A stretch of 64,000 nucleotides of DNA from Sclerodactyla briareus (Eukaryota; Echinodermata; Holothuroidea; Dendrochirotida; Sclerodactylidae): positions 62,001 through 126,000 of the forward strand of contig JAODTK010005232.1 in the NCBI GenBank assembly GCA_026419785.1. The letters are read 5' to 3'. The notes under the pieces are model-generated. The model was not told where the DNA came from. It made no database searches and saw only the letters and a list, made by a program, of their open reading frames with translations. Shown here in pieces: positions 24,040 through 35,539 of the stretch. Every line of letters starts with the position of its first letter. Within the stretch, counting starts at the first letter, position 1. Made by a program: the position numbers and the translations under genes.

Positions 24040-25833
24040 ACAAGGCGATTGCTAAAAAGTGTCTCGCCTGTTGCGCGATCGGTGGTTTACTCAAATTTGA
24101 ACAAAGTTTTATCGCTCAGTTAACTCACTTCTTTGACCCAAAATCCAACTTGAAATGTTCTAAATCCCCTTAGCAGCCCGGGCTTCTTTGCCTTTCAAAA
24201 TCATTTCCTTCTTTATTCATTGCCTCTTATTTTCCAAGCGGCCAGGACATGCCATCCCCCCCCCCCCCACGCCAGGCAGGAGACACCCTCCCCAGCCTCC
24301 CCCCACACACCAACAAACTATCCCCACGCAGCAGTCAAGGATTTCCCAGAATATATCTTTAGGAAACCTCCACATTTGTCCCCAGTCCCCAGGCAAGAAG
24401 AGAGGAAAGAAAAATGTTACAGTATTTTTTAATGTCTAATCAACCTAATCAAATTGGTTGGGTAAGAGAGGGCTTGCTTGTGGGCAGCTTTAACAGCACA
24501 ATTGTCACAGGACTATGGTTTACTGGTTCCTCAGTGCTCTATTCCCAACAGAAGCTATTATATGATGGAATTAAAATTCATGAACATCAAACACATCAGA
24601 TCCAGAAAATGTTAACATACCATACCTACTGAGTTTGGAAAAATTCTCACCAAGTTGGAAATTGGAATAAATTATGCAAATTAGGCACATACAATGAGCC
24701 TTTAACAGAAGTAAAATTGTCACAGGAGCTATGGTTTACTCGTTTCTCAGCACTTTATTCTAACAGAAGCTATTATATGATGGAATTAAAATTCATGAAC
24801 ATCAAACACATCAGATCCAGAAAATGTTAATGGACCATACCTACTGAGTTTGGCAAAATTCTCACCAAGTTGGAAATTGGAATAAATTATGCAAATTAGA
24901 CACATACAATGAGCCTTTAACAGAAGTAAAATTGTCACAGGAGCTATGGTTTACTCGTTTCTCAGCACTTTATTCTAACAGAAGCTATTATATGATGGAA
25001 TTAAAATTCATGAACATCAAACACATCAGATCCAGAAAATGTTAACATACCATACCTACTGAGTTTGGCAAAATTCTCACCAAGTTGGAAATTGGAATAA
25101 ATTATGCAAATTAGACACATACAATGAGCCTTTAACAGAAGTAAAATCGTCACAGGAGCTATGGTTTACTCGTTTCTCAGCACTTTATTCTAACAGAAGC
25201 TATTATATGATGGAATTAAAATTCATGAACATCAAACACATCAGATCCAGAAAATGTTAATGGACCATACTACTGAGTTTGGCAAAATTCTTACCAAGTT
25301 GGAAATTGGAATAAATTATGCAAATTAGGCACATACAATGACCTCTACTGACCCCAGCTGTACTTTCAAAATGGTCTGGATCAAAGGTGGATCACATCTA
25401 CCAAGTTTTGTGAAATCCAACAAACTTTCAAAAATTGCATAAAATATGCAAATTAGACACATCAAATGATCTCCAGTCACCGACTTCACTTTTAAATTTC
25501 TCAGGAACCATGGTTGACCACATCCACCAAGTTTCGTGAAAATCTGACAAACTTGGAAAATTCGCATAAATAATGCAAATTAGACCACTTAATTAGCCTA
25601 TTTCATGCTGAAAATCTAATCATTCATCTACCTGTCATCCAGGTCCTACATGCCAAACTACATCACTAGCACAACGGTTCTTGCGTAATCTTGCTAACGA
25701 GCTTTAACAATAAATTACACAAATAAGCTAATTACCCAACTTAATGGCTTGCTGCCCAAAATAAAGTGTGACATACACACACACACGCCATAGTGACCAC
25801 TATGTCTCTTCCTGAATTTCATTCAGGCGAGAC
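24040..25833 (-). mobile_element. Family A element, copy 2, inserted in a LINE (HINE-like)
   Basis: The 5' end (minus strand) at 25833 is a near-perfect 30-nt hairpin: GTCTC G CCTGAAT GAA ATTCAGG AA GAGAC (25804-25833). A palindromic CATAGTGGTCACTATG and a (GT)n tract (about 25778-25788) follow. The body is mainly four 215-bp tandem units plus two diverged ones. The 3' end has the inverted GTCTCGCCTG (24061-24070) about 20 nt inside the terminal 'CCTTGT' (24040). LINE reading frame resumes on both sides with no visible target duplication beyond a possible single T. There is no ORF, so it would be non-autonomous. The end structure, T|T-like site and absence of TSD fit Helentron-associated elements; this is inference. 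Confidence 0.75.
24476..25333. repeat. Four ~215-bp tandem units inside the family A element
   Basis: 'acaatgagcctttaacagaag' recurs at 24691, 24906 and 25121, and the next boundary is at 25334. Each unit carries TTATGCAAATTAG (octamer ATGCAAAT at 24674, 24889, 25104 and 25318) and 'tctactgagtttggcaaaatt'-like text. The units are almost identical apart from the first. Confidence 0.95.
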
Positions 25834-26340
25834 AAAATTGGCGCCTAAAACAATTCTAACCATTCTCTTGTGTTGACAAACCAGGACATCTTTAGTAGTT
25901 TTGGCACAGTTGGACCAGGCAATGCAACAATAATCAAAAGTGGTAAAACCAATGTATTACTAAGAAGTTTAACACTACCTAATGGAAGAAAGCGTTTCAA
26001 CCTACCCAACAATTAGGCCAGTCTAGATCCTATTCAATGTCGGATCTAAGTAGACTCCCAAATATTTATAAGAGTCAACCTGAGACAAAATATTATTATC
26101 ATCCCGTTTGAAAAAACATGGTCTATACTACGGTGAGACAGTTTATGAGAGGTAAAGACCAAAACCTGGGTTTTAGTAGGTCCAAAATCAGGTTATTGCC
26201 ATAAACCCAGTCATTATTACGAACAAGATCCTCATTAAGGATAGTTTTAAGATCATCGACAGACTTGGCACTGTAGAAAATGATGGTATCATCTGCATAC
26301 TTCATAACATGACTCTTATTGGTAACTGTATTATAGTACT
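25834..26340 (-). pseudogene. LINE (Jockey/CR1-like) reverse transcriptase, part 1 of 2
   Basis: The minus strand encodes KYADDTIIFYSAKSVDDLK (RT catalytic box, 26250-26310). It then has DSYKYLGVYLDPTLN (about 26060-26020) and RT thumb text 'LLSNTLVLP', ending ...VRIVLGANF at 25834. Frames shift between blocks, so it is a dead copy. The missing tail lies beyond the inserted element at 23690-24039. Confidence 0.85.
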
Positions 26341-26738
26341 AACTAGCCTTTTGAGAATGAGCCATGAGGTTTTAACCATGAAAATAAGAGCAGAGTTAGG
26401 GATGATCGTCTTCTGTAGGGAGGAACTGTAAATTGCATTTAGCATGTGTGGAAGGTAAAACATGTTTCTGAGATCGGACTGCAGATGGAGGGAGGGGGCA
26501 GGGGGGCAGTTATACAAATGGAGCATTATTGAGATGGATACAGCATTAAACATGTGGGCATTGTCCCTGTAGGTGGAACAGGTTCAGAAATGAAGTGTGC
26601 CTTAGAGCACGGCACATGGATTCAACTACATACAAATGGTACAACATGTACTTCTACCCACAGTCAGAATACATCCAGAAGTTGGATTCCAGTAAAGCAT
26701 GTCTTACAGCAGGCACATAGATGTGACTAGATAGAGAT
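26341..26738 (-). other. wdr35: wdr35 3'UTR and downstream
   Basis: It follows the wdr35 stop on the minus strand. I find no canonical AATAAA before the LINE fragment begins, so either a variant signal or a distal one is used. Confidence 0.4.
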
Positions 26739-26910
26739 CTATGTAGAGATTGGTGAATGGCACAGCGGGCAGGCATTGAACTTCCTGATCTCCCCCTCGT
26801 GAGCTCTGTGCTTGCAAGTGGTACACATCCAGTCTCGGTATTCTAATATAGGGCGCCCTGTGACAATGCAGACAGGGAACTTGGTCTCACAGCTGGGACA
26901 CACTGTTGTC
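26739..26910 (-). CDS. wdr35: wdr35 (IFT121) terminal coding exon, zinc-binding C-terminus
   Basis: WDR35/IFT121 is a subunit of the IFT-A complex, needed for retrograde transport and membrane-protein entry in cilia. This exon follows an acceptor (ttctccacag, AG at 26912-26911). It encodes VCPSCETKFPVCIVTGRPI, DWMCTTCKHRAHEGEIRKF and NACPLCHSPIST, then TAG. The cysteine pairs (CPSC, CTTC, CPLC) and the phrase 'C(I/V)(V/A)TGRPI..Y..WMC..CKH' are the hallmark of the WDR35 C-terminal zinc ribbon. The frame is clean. The split codon at its start does not agree with the phase left by the upstream exon at 32855-32918 (one base off), probably a sequence error there. Confidence 0.88.
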
Positions 26911-27920
26911 CTGTGGAGAACAAATGAATTAGACATAAAAGTTATGTGAATGAGACTCAACCTAAAATTCCAGAAGGGGCATGAAATAGTTGATATTTCG
27001 ATTGTCAACATGACTTTTTTAAAAAAGTTTTTTTTTTTTCCATTATTGCTTGTCTTCTAATTCCAACTCTAGTAATTCATGCGTAGTTGTTGGATTTTAC
27101 AAAACTTGGTACATGATCTGCCTGCAGTCCTTGAAAGTATGAAGGTAGAGTGATGGTCACTTCGTCAGCTTGTTGAGTTTTCATAATATTTGGGTGTCAT
27201 GATGCCTTCTGGCCTAAGATAGTTACGGGTAGAGAAGTGGTCACAGCAGGTCACTCAATATGCCGGGATGCATCATTCATGCCCGTTATTATTACAATCA
27301 GATTTCTACAGAAGTTGATGACACTCTCAGTGGCCAATGGATTTAGGCTTCTCTAATGGTAATGGATTATGCAGGTAGTAAAATAAATTTGAATGAAAAA
27401 TGTTTGGTTCATCCTAATACCAGTCCAGTCTGCAAAGTAGCCAAGCTAGCCTAGCTGTTGAATAGGCTATTAGTTTGCACAGGACCTCTGCTAAGCCTAA
27501 TACACAAATCATCCATCTGAAGACACCTCACAGTTAATAATCTCTCTGAGACTTTGGTGGAAAGTTCTAACAAGAACCTATCTACATGCTTCAACAGTTA
27601 AGAAGTGTTCAAATGCGCTGCAGTAGGCAGTGAAGGTTGTACAACTGTCAATGTAGGTTCTGTTTTCCCTTCTTAGCATGTGGCGTATCAGGCATATTTT
27701 CGGTTTGGTTTAACAAATTATAGTGAAAAGGTCGACAAGCTAAACAACTTTGAAGAGCAGAAAGCTTATTTAGAGGAAAGGGTGGTGTTCATTATTCAAG
27801 AATCATTTAGTCAACTGTGACCTAATCTGACTCATCTATGCATGAAGGTTGCTCTGCTTTCCTTACAACCCATGCACTTGACCCTATTCCAGAGAAAACG
27901 ATCACTAAATGACCCCTAAA

Positions 27921-27933
27921 TGACCTTTGACCC
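27921..27933 (-). promoter_or_regulatory. DR1-type pair TGACCT-T-TGACCC
   Basis: This is a direct repeat of nuclear-receptor half-sites spaced by one base, the arrangement bound by HNF4/RXR/COUP-TF-type receptors. A second identical pair lies at 28817-28829. Repeat origin is likely. Confidence 0.35.
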
Positions 27934-28816
27934 CAATTTATGAACACCCTAAAAGTTCACTATGCCATGATGATACTGACCAACTATGAAGAAAAGCCAA
28001 CCTAATAGGAGCAGAAGCATTCTGTGTATTTTCGGACAAAATGTGGCTGAAACTTACCCCTAGTGATTCCAATTTCCTGTTTACCCAATACATTAGAATT
28101 TCCAGCCCCTTGAACGGTGGACAAGTGGACTGACGCGAGTCGGCCGGTTCACGTGACATCCAAATCAAGCGGCTCCTCCCCGAGGAGCAACTTCCTTGGA
28201 CCCGTTGGTATTTTTGACCTTGAAGTGGCTTCAATTGTACTGGGAACGGATTTTTGAACGTGAAAATCGAAACAAGAGCGACGGTTTAAGGCTAATACTT
28301 ACAAAAATGAAATGTTTGGAGGAAATAGTATGGGATACATATATTTTTCTCACAAAATTCCACAGGAAACGTAAAATACGAGCATCGGCCGACAACGAAA
28401 ATATTTCAACAATCCACTTTCAAACTTTGAACGGAATTCACAAAATTTGAGTCGTCTTTTTCAGGTCCGAAATTGAACAGATTTTTATCATTGAACGTTT
28501 ATTTCAGTCTACCATTTGGCCAGCACTTCGAAAATCCGACAATGAAAATGGAGAAGCGAATAATTCAATCATTTCATTTTGATAAAATAACTTCCCAGTC
28601 CACCGTAGACACCACAGAATGTGGCACCTGTTTCTTTAAGGAGGGTCTTGCTTGTCCCCTCTCAGCAGGTTTTCCAGGGGCCGTTCTGTAATGATACATC
28701 ATCCTTCAGAAATGACACTGGCCACATATCATGATCGCTCGATTCTATCCGCAGGAAAATGATTTTGACTGTTTGACTAAAAGAAATTACCCATTATAGT
28801 AAAAATTTCCCAAATA

Positions 28817-28829
28817 TGACCTTTGACCC
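28817..28829 (-). promoter_or_regulatory. DR1-type pair TGACCT-T-TGACCC, second copy
   Basis: Same 13 bases as 27921-27933, in a similar flanking context ('ccccaaat/ccccaatt'). This points to descent from one repeat. Confidence 0.35.
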
Positions 28830-29989
28830 CAAATCCTAACACTTTATAGGAACCATTGGTCAATGATATCACTGGTGAACTATGAAATGGCTGACAATGC
28901 TCCCTAGATGACATTTGACCTTTTTTAACACCCCAGATGACCCTCCGCTTAGTCATCATTTGATGAAGTGTCATAATGATCCATCGAAAGATGTAGGAGG
29001 AAGAAGCATTCTGAGGTCGAACCACCACCTTGAGTCATGCCCCATGAACAACTATGTCATGACCGTGTAGTGCAGACATCAATGTCTGCTGTTCACATTT
29101 TATCACCAAGGTTTGTGAAAGACCCATAAAAGTAACCATAAATCCTGGTACAGTTTGATGGCTGCAATGAAGGCATCACTACTAGTGACATCAGTACTAG
29201 TAAACTGGTAACTTAGTCTAGCTGCTTGATTTAATGCTTCAATACGGCAATGAAAAGAAGGATAAACAATCACAATTTTATGAGGCAGGGTCTCTTTGCC
29301 TTACAGGAAAATTTACCATTCAGCAGCAATGGGAGACAGAGGCTAGTGTCCTAATCTCACCAACTTTTACTGACCTCAACTGTTTTCAAAAGGCTGCGAC
29401 AGCTGCCAGCCTAGTTATCCGTGCTAGCGGTTTGTATTTCAACATCAAAACATGTAAAGTATGCTAAAGACCAGTATATACTGTAATATATTTTCATCGT
29501 AAGTTTAATGCATGCAAAAAAATAATGATGTCTCTATTAATATTCCACAAGCCTCAAAATGGTATGCAGGAAATTGAACACCTCCTCTGAGAATTAAATA
29601 CACCATAAATGAATTTTATTATGCTCTGAATGGAGGGTAGTGATCATGAAATTCATGCAATTGAATTGATGCGATCATAATAGTAGCCTGCAGCAGGGCA
29701 TAAAGACTGCTGAAGATAGGAAAACATTAAACAAGGCACTAAGTCAGCTGCCACAAGTGTTTCATCTAGTTGCATGATTAGAACAAAAGATAGACCACAT
29801 CTACAAAGTTCCCATGCCCCTCTTGTTTTTCCGGAATTTGAGAGGCCAGAGACACTTATGGCCTATAGATGGAAGTACATGGAAAGCCCGGAATGTGGGG
29901 CAGAAGGGTGTCCCATATAGAGTAAGTATCATAGTCTCACAGATTGGAGTGATTATTGTTGACATAGGTGAGGAGGTGGCAGAGCCATC

Positions 29990-31200
29990 CTGGCAACGTG
30001 TCCATGAGTCAGCAGCTCCTGTCGGTCAATGCAGAGTTGCTCGCAGAGACCATAAGTCACACAGCTGTGCCTGGAAGGCAGACCGCTCACAAGTCACCTC
30101 GATCACACCGGTTGAGGCCCCGGGTCAAGTTGGTGACCCTAGGAGCTGAGGGGAAAGACCATCGAGTCAGGAAGAACGGTTGACTGGCTGGGGTCGCAGG
30201 TGTTCGGTGAATGAACACATGGCCAGTATAGGGCCACAGCACCTGACCTGTTGTGCGATGGCAGACTGGCTGATTAGTGGATACCTTGGTGGAAGTGATC
30301 AGGCAATCCCTGCCCAAGGGGCAATCCCTGCCCAAGGGGCAATCCCTGCCCAAGGGGCAATCCCTGCCCCAGGGGGCAGTCTGTAGACTGCTCCACCTGC
30401 ATATAAGTCGTGCACAACTGAGGGTATCCCGTACTGTGTGCTCCCAAATAGCCCGATGCTGGTACTGTACTTGGGTGTAGCCACAAGGTACATATGGCGT
30501 GGCAAGCGAGTAGCATCCGGACTGTAGTGTGTGGTCAAGGTCACCAACCAGTGGCTGAAAGGCGCGCCCCGAGCAGCGAGTAGGACCGATTCAGAATATA
30601 TGGGAAGATGACATATTCCATGGGTTGGTTGGCCGCAGTGACGAGCTCCGAGGTAAGCAGGGAGCTCAGTTATTTGTTCACACAGCTTCTATAAGGCTGA
30701 TCCCACAGCCACGTATAGAGGCAGCGGGATGTAAATCCAAATAATGCAAGAATTTGCTGACTTCCCAGCAGCACAGACTGTCAGCGCGTGTATAGTGTGC
30801 CGCCACAGATCTTATACACATACATACATACATGATATTTCCCACCAGGTGGGATAGCATCCGCAAAGGTCTGGCAATGCCTGGGTATGCGAACATGACT
30901 CGTACCTGCGAGCCATCTGGCCAAGACTGGCAAGACAATGCCTTTTCTGTTCTGTCGGCCGTCCCAGCTCCAGCAATTAGTCGTCCAGTTGGACTCGAGC
31001 AACGATATGTCGGCCAGAGGAGTAGGGTGGCTAGAACCCACAATGAACTGTCAGTCAGTCAGTCCCTCGGGCGACAGGAAGGGGAGCCGTACCGAGGGTG
31101 CCAGACCCAGAGCGGGTGAAGTAGACATTATCAGCAGAGGTATCCTGTGCAGCATCCCTCACCTCCTACAGGTTATGGGGAGGTTACTTGAGAAATTTTA
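29990..31200. other. GC-rich block of unknown origin
   Basis: It is more GC-rich than its surroundings, with open frames of 60-121 codons on both strands that overlap each other and show no family motif. It contains four perfect 18-bp tandem units (30303-30374). It may be a nested transposon or retroelement fragment. I cannot assign it. Confidence 0.35.
30303..30374. repeat. 18-bp tandem repeat, 4 copies
   Basis: GCAATCCCTGCCCAAGGG repeated at 30303, 30321, 30339 and 30357 (the last with one change). The perfect copies imply recent expansion. Confidence 0.95.
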
Positions 31201-32018
31201 GCTGCTAGCGGAACCACAAGTTACTGCTGATGCCACATAAACGGGTGCTTAGACCAAGCCAAATAGACTAACCCCCTCAGGAAGTGAGTGGAGGGGGAGA
31301 AGGGGGATGGAGGGCTTCCTGGCCTGTTCCCTGTGTCACAGAAGAAGTCCCTGCCTAAAAAATAATTTGGGGGGCGGGGGGGGGGGGGGGAGTGCGGTAT
31401 GACTGGGACATTTCTCTGGGCCATGACAGCGTAATTTTCATAGAAAAGCCTTACTCTGCAGCGATTCTGCAACGACCAGCCCCCGCCTTATTCCTGGTGG
31501 ACCCAACCACCCCAGGTAGAGGTTCCCTTTGGTTCAAGAGTTGGTGAACCACCCAGTTCAGAACTACCAGGCCAACAGTGCCAGAGCTATGCCACAGGGG
31601 TGGGCCTAAGGCTTCTCTACAAGAAAAAGTGAATTAGGTCCATTACTCTTTATGACAAGAGCACCACATACCAAGTATGCACTGATTTATTGTGTTTACA
31701 AGCCTAAATTAACCAAAATATTGATTTCCTTAACCAAAAGTTCATTCATCATCCAACATAACCCCCAATCTGCACCAAAACCATAAAAGGCTACACACCA
31801 AATTTTCGGCTTGATCAGCATGATCAGAACAGCGTTCAGAACTTATGGTGTTCATAATAATATCATACTTTGACTTTTGGATGACCTTGGATACCTCTGT
31901 CCTGACCCAGAAAACATGTGGGGAACACACAAACCTGGTATGAGCATCATCAACTTATCATCATCAACTTATCATCAAGTTATCGTGCTCACAAGCTGGG
32001 CGTCATACCACACGCACG

Positions 32019-32021
<3 letters not shown>

Positions 32022-32070
<49 letters not shown>
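32022..32070. repeat. (CA)n microsatellite
   Basis: About 24 uninterrupted CA units. It corresponds to the GT tract position in the family A/B architecture. Confidence 0.98.
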
Positions 32071-32077
<7 letters not shown>

Positions 32078-32854
32078 ATGTGACTGCATTGATTCGTCTA
32101 TAACTGTATGGATTTGTCTGACCGTCAATGAATCAGGGTGCTAGTTTAACCTTTATTAGGCAACTCAATTAGCAATACTATGTCAAGAATTCAATCAGCT
32201 CTTGAACCCTTCATATGTATTAGACTGCATTACCAAGACATCATAGGGTAATTTCTACAACGAGCCTTCCAGCTATTACATAAGTGTTGTCAATTTATAC
32301 TGGGTCTTTTGGGGCTATAAATAGGGGCCACACAGACACACTTTACTAGGCACCCTCACACAAAATCTTATAGAATCAGACTATTCAAAATCAGCGCATG
32401 CTATGCCCAAATTTAACCAGTTTGTGTAGACTTAATAGTTGTCATATTATTGAATTGCATCACACCAATGTATCTACTATCATACCTTGTACACAAACTT
32501 GCATCAACATTCCAATTTAAGCAAAAAAGTATCCAGGCTTAAAATTGGAGCACCAAAACAAAGCTCCCCCATACCCCCCACACATATTCAGCATGGGGGC
32601 ATTAACTGTTCAATGAGTTTATTTCAACACACATGCAGAGAAATAGGCAAACAGACAACTGACCAATCAAACACACACACACCAAAGTGACTACTATGTC
32701 TCTGCTTGAACAATGTTCAGGGGTGATGATTACTACTTTCATTGCTTGTTATAAGATTGCGGACTAAATGGACGCAAGCAGTACCCATCATGACCGAGGA
32801 TCATTCTTATTATTAATCAAATCATCAGGGGGTCTTGTTTGTTGCATCACTTAC

Positions 32855-32918
32855 AAGGTCTAGATATTAGCTCACAGTTAGGACACTCTGATGTATGATC
32901 CGGGCACTTCGGAGAGTC
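32855..32918 (-). CDS. wdr35: wdr35 (IFT121) exon, first zinc-knuckle cysteines
   Basis: Acceptor tctctcacag (AG at 32920-32919) and donor GTAAGTGATG (GT at 32854-32853) bound a 64-nt exon. It reads DSPKCPDHTSECPNCELIS, with CPDH and CPNC metal-ligand pairs that belong just before the CPSC...CIVTGRP block of the last exon. Reading straight into the last exon gives a stop (T|GA), so the sequence appears to lack or gain one base here, or the real donor differs. Order, strand and motif support the call. Confidence 0.7.
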
Positions 32919-33439
32919 CTGTGAGAGAAAGGCATGAGAGAAGGTGATTTACAAAATGGCACCGACCGATAATAGCAACGACTAATATATGCTGATCTGA
33001 ATTGTGATTGGTTCATTGGAGTCATGCATATCCGACAAATATAGACAAAATTGTGAATCACTGTGCAGACAACTGTGTATACGAAAAAAAGTTCTTAAAA
33101 GGTATCTATAATTGTCATACAGAGCGATATACAGCTGGTGGTCCCTTCACTTTGCTATGGGCTATTATCGTCCTTCACTAACGAGCCATAACAATTGATT
33201 GTCCTTCATCCAACTGATGCATGGATTATCCTGTCAAAAACTGAGATTGATCATTTGTTTAGCGACTGAATCATATGATCATGCTCTGCATAACTTCAAA
33301 TTACAATACCATACGAACTTCATGTGACAAATTTAACCTTCACTCTGAGACCGGATCCTACAAATTTGTTCTCTCAAGTATCTGAGATCAGATTATGGCA
33401 ATAAGTGAACTATTGCCAGGTTTGTGTTTTTTTTTTTCA

Positions 33440-33760
33440 TGATAACGTGCCGCGCAGGTTATCGAACCAATTCCAGGCGGCAATGCGCAGACCTGGATGC
33501 CTGCATGGATTGGCCAGCTGTGGAATATAGAGGCAATGCTTCCTTGGTGGTACCTTAATGTGGGGATAATCACACGCCAATGGCAACATGTCAATAACCA
33601 CTCCTCATTGTCTCTGCTCCAGTCTCCAATGCTGAGCACCCAGCACAGAGGCCAAACAAGTACCATTGGAAGTCTCTGGTATGACCCGACTGGGATTCCC
33701 ACCCCGATCTGCAGGGTGTGAGCCAACTTCCACTGCATATTCCCACGGACGGAAGGTATG
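33440..33760 (-). repeat. Diverged SINE-like repeat, same family as 60640-61006
   Basis: Shared text with 60766-60825: 'ggcaatgct...taccttaatgtggg-gataatcacac' and flanking 'tatcgaacc' words. The tRNA-like part (minus strand) has 'gtgggaatcccagtcgg', a decayed B box near 33690. A 152-codon minus frame across it is a by-product. Confidence 0.55.
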
Positions 33761-35323
33761 CATTGAAAAATGAAAGCAGAAATTTGATTACTGAATAAAA
33801 TTGTCCAAAAGTGACAAAGGTAGTAGGGCAGCAGAAAATAAATCACTCAATGACTTAAACCGGCACAAGCAGATGTGAGAACAAGGAACAATTTTAAAAA
33901 ACCTGAATCACAATCCACAATTGAATTCTGTCTCTGCTCCATCCAAGTTAGAACGAGGTGCCTTAATCTTTCCTCATATGGTAAATATAAGAGACGGGAA
34001 TTATCTAGTGGCCCTCCACGCTACGTTCTCAATTCTGCTTGTCTTTCGAGGAATGAGAATTCCACACTTGGACATGCATGATACTCCAGGTGGTCTCTAC
34101 CAGCTAACTAATACAGCCTGACATTTTAATATCTTTATCAAGGGAACTGAAGTGGCATCTAATTGAGCCAAGAATCCGTTTACCTTTCCCCGCAGCTTCT
34201 GCACACTGCCTAGAAGGTTTCAAAGAATCAAAATGAACTTCAGATCTTTTTTTTCTTATTCACCTGATGAATATTTTGCCTATTCAACTGGAAGAAAGTG
34301 CTGGGAATGTGGAAACCAACATGCATTAACTTTGCAACTTATCAGCATGAAAAACATTTGCCATCGAAAGGACAATTGGAGATATATCAAGATCCCTTCG
34401 GACAATTGCAACATCCTCGTTCGAAGCAAACCACACGAGACAACTGGGTATTGTCTTGCAAACTTTTTAACTCCGGAATGCACCCAAAATCTGGACCTTT
34501 TGCCAAGGAGACAAACGCCATTGAGGACAATGTGTCCCTATTGAGAAGCCACTGACAAGTCCACTCAAGGACATTGCACCTTAATGCCCAAACTATTCAG
34601 TTTAAGCCATTGACCCCATTGGTGGTTAACTTTAGAAAATGCAAAGAAAGAAATCGTGAAAGGGGAAGGCTCCCTCGAACCCATGACACAATTTTAAAAA
34701 CATGACTCAAATGGGAACCTGGTCAAAGCTTTTTGGGAGTCTCGGAAATTATATTTCAACAGCAATGCCGTTGTCAACTGCCATAGTAACTCTTCCATGA
34801 ATTCTAGAGATTAGTCAAACACAAACAATTTTCCCAGACAAGCGGAGACACCCAATATTGACTATAAATATTGGAAAAATTGACAAGATGATCTTGGATC
34901 AAGGATTCTAACACCTTGCAGGCAACACAAAGTAAGACTCACGGCCTGTAATTACAAGGAAAGAAGAGAATGATTGCTTTTCTCGAAAATAGGAGAAATA
35001 CATTTGCTCTCCCCCTGGTTGATTTTATTCCTATGTTGGTGCAGATATATTAAGAAACTGCAACACCCTGAATTAGAATAGCAAGCACAATCCCCACCTG
35101 TGATTAAAAAGGGCAATCAGGGGATGGCCCTGCACAAAACTTGCTGACAATGTGTAGGTTGAACAACAAAGTACTGAACCTCAAACCAAGCCTCTCTCTA
35201 GATGGCCGAACCAATGTGAGTGGTGCCCAGCCATCATGCTGAATCGATGTGAAAAATCTTCAGGAAATACACCAATTCATTTGAAAACTGAATAAAGAAC
35301 AAGAGAACATTGGTATACATTAC
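33761..35323 (-). other. wdr35 intron; no exon recognised
   Basis: AT-rich intronic sequence with chance frames of up to 103 codons (34233-34544 +). No recognisable motif. Confidence 0.45.
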
Positions 35324-35539
35324 TTTGTAAATTGTGCTGGCAAGGGATTCATACTGTTCCTATGACATCTTCTGGTATGGTAGCAGTAGATTCCAGCTTG
35401 GAACATGGCCTTAGAGCAGACCCAAAAAGCCCTGTTTAGCACAGCTCCCAGGCCCCAGCAGGACGTAAATGTGGACGCGCCAACACATCTTCATAGTCCA
35501 TCAGGTGCATGGCAGTTTTCATGCTCGGGATCGACATAA
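35324..35539 (-). CDS. wdr35: wdr35 (IFT121) exon, late TPR-like helices
   Basis: Acceptor ctgacaag (AG at 35541-35540) and donor GTAATG (GT at 35323-35322). Segments in order, across frameshifts: YVDPSMKTAMHLMDYEDVL, then LNRAFGVCSKAMFKLEST after correction of small indels, then EQYESLASTIYK. They match the WDR35 stretch '.VD.ALKTAL.L.DYEDI', 'AFGTCSKAFIKLE', 'QYEDLA..I'. At least three one-base shifts are needed in 216 nt, a rate more like raw long-read error than gene decay. Confidence 0.85.

Larger units (their letters stand above)
26911..29730 (-). other. wdr35 intron with decayed repeats
   Basis: No further exon recognised. It contains several TGACCT/TGACCC words, including two perfect DR1-type pairs (27921-27933 and 28817-28829), and short chance frames. 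Confidence 0.5.
29731..32727 (-). mobile_element. Probable family A element, copy 4, with nested insertion
   Basis: The 5' hairpin (minus) lies at 32698-32727: CCTGAAC ATT GTTCAAG between GAGAC-like arms, followed by CATAGTAGTCAC and a GT tract. A diverged 3' end occurs at 29731-29783 (acaaggcact...agtgtttcatctagttgcatgatt). Pairing of these two ends is inferred. The interior holds AGGTCA-type units, a long (CA)n tract and a foreign-looking GC-rich block (29990-31200). Confidence 0.45.

Noticed and set aside
30678-31119. Open frames of 86-121 codons on both strands in the GC-rich block
   Set aside because: They overlap in antisense, have no motif or splice support, and are expected by chance at high GC.
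33388-33846. 152-codon minus-strand open frame
   Set aside because: It coincides with a SINE-like repeat, has no family motif, and contains no wdr35 peptide.
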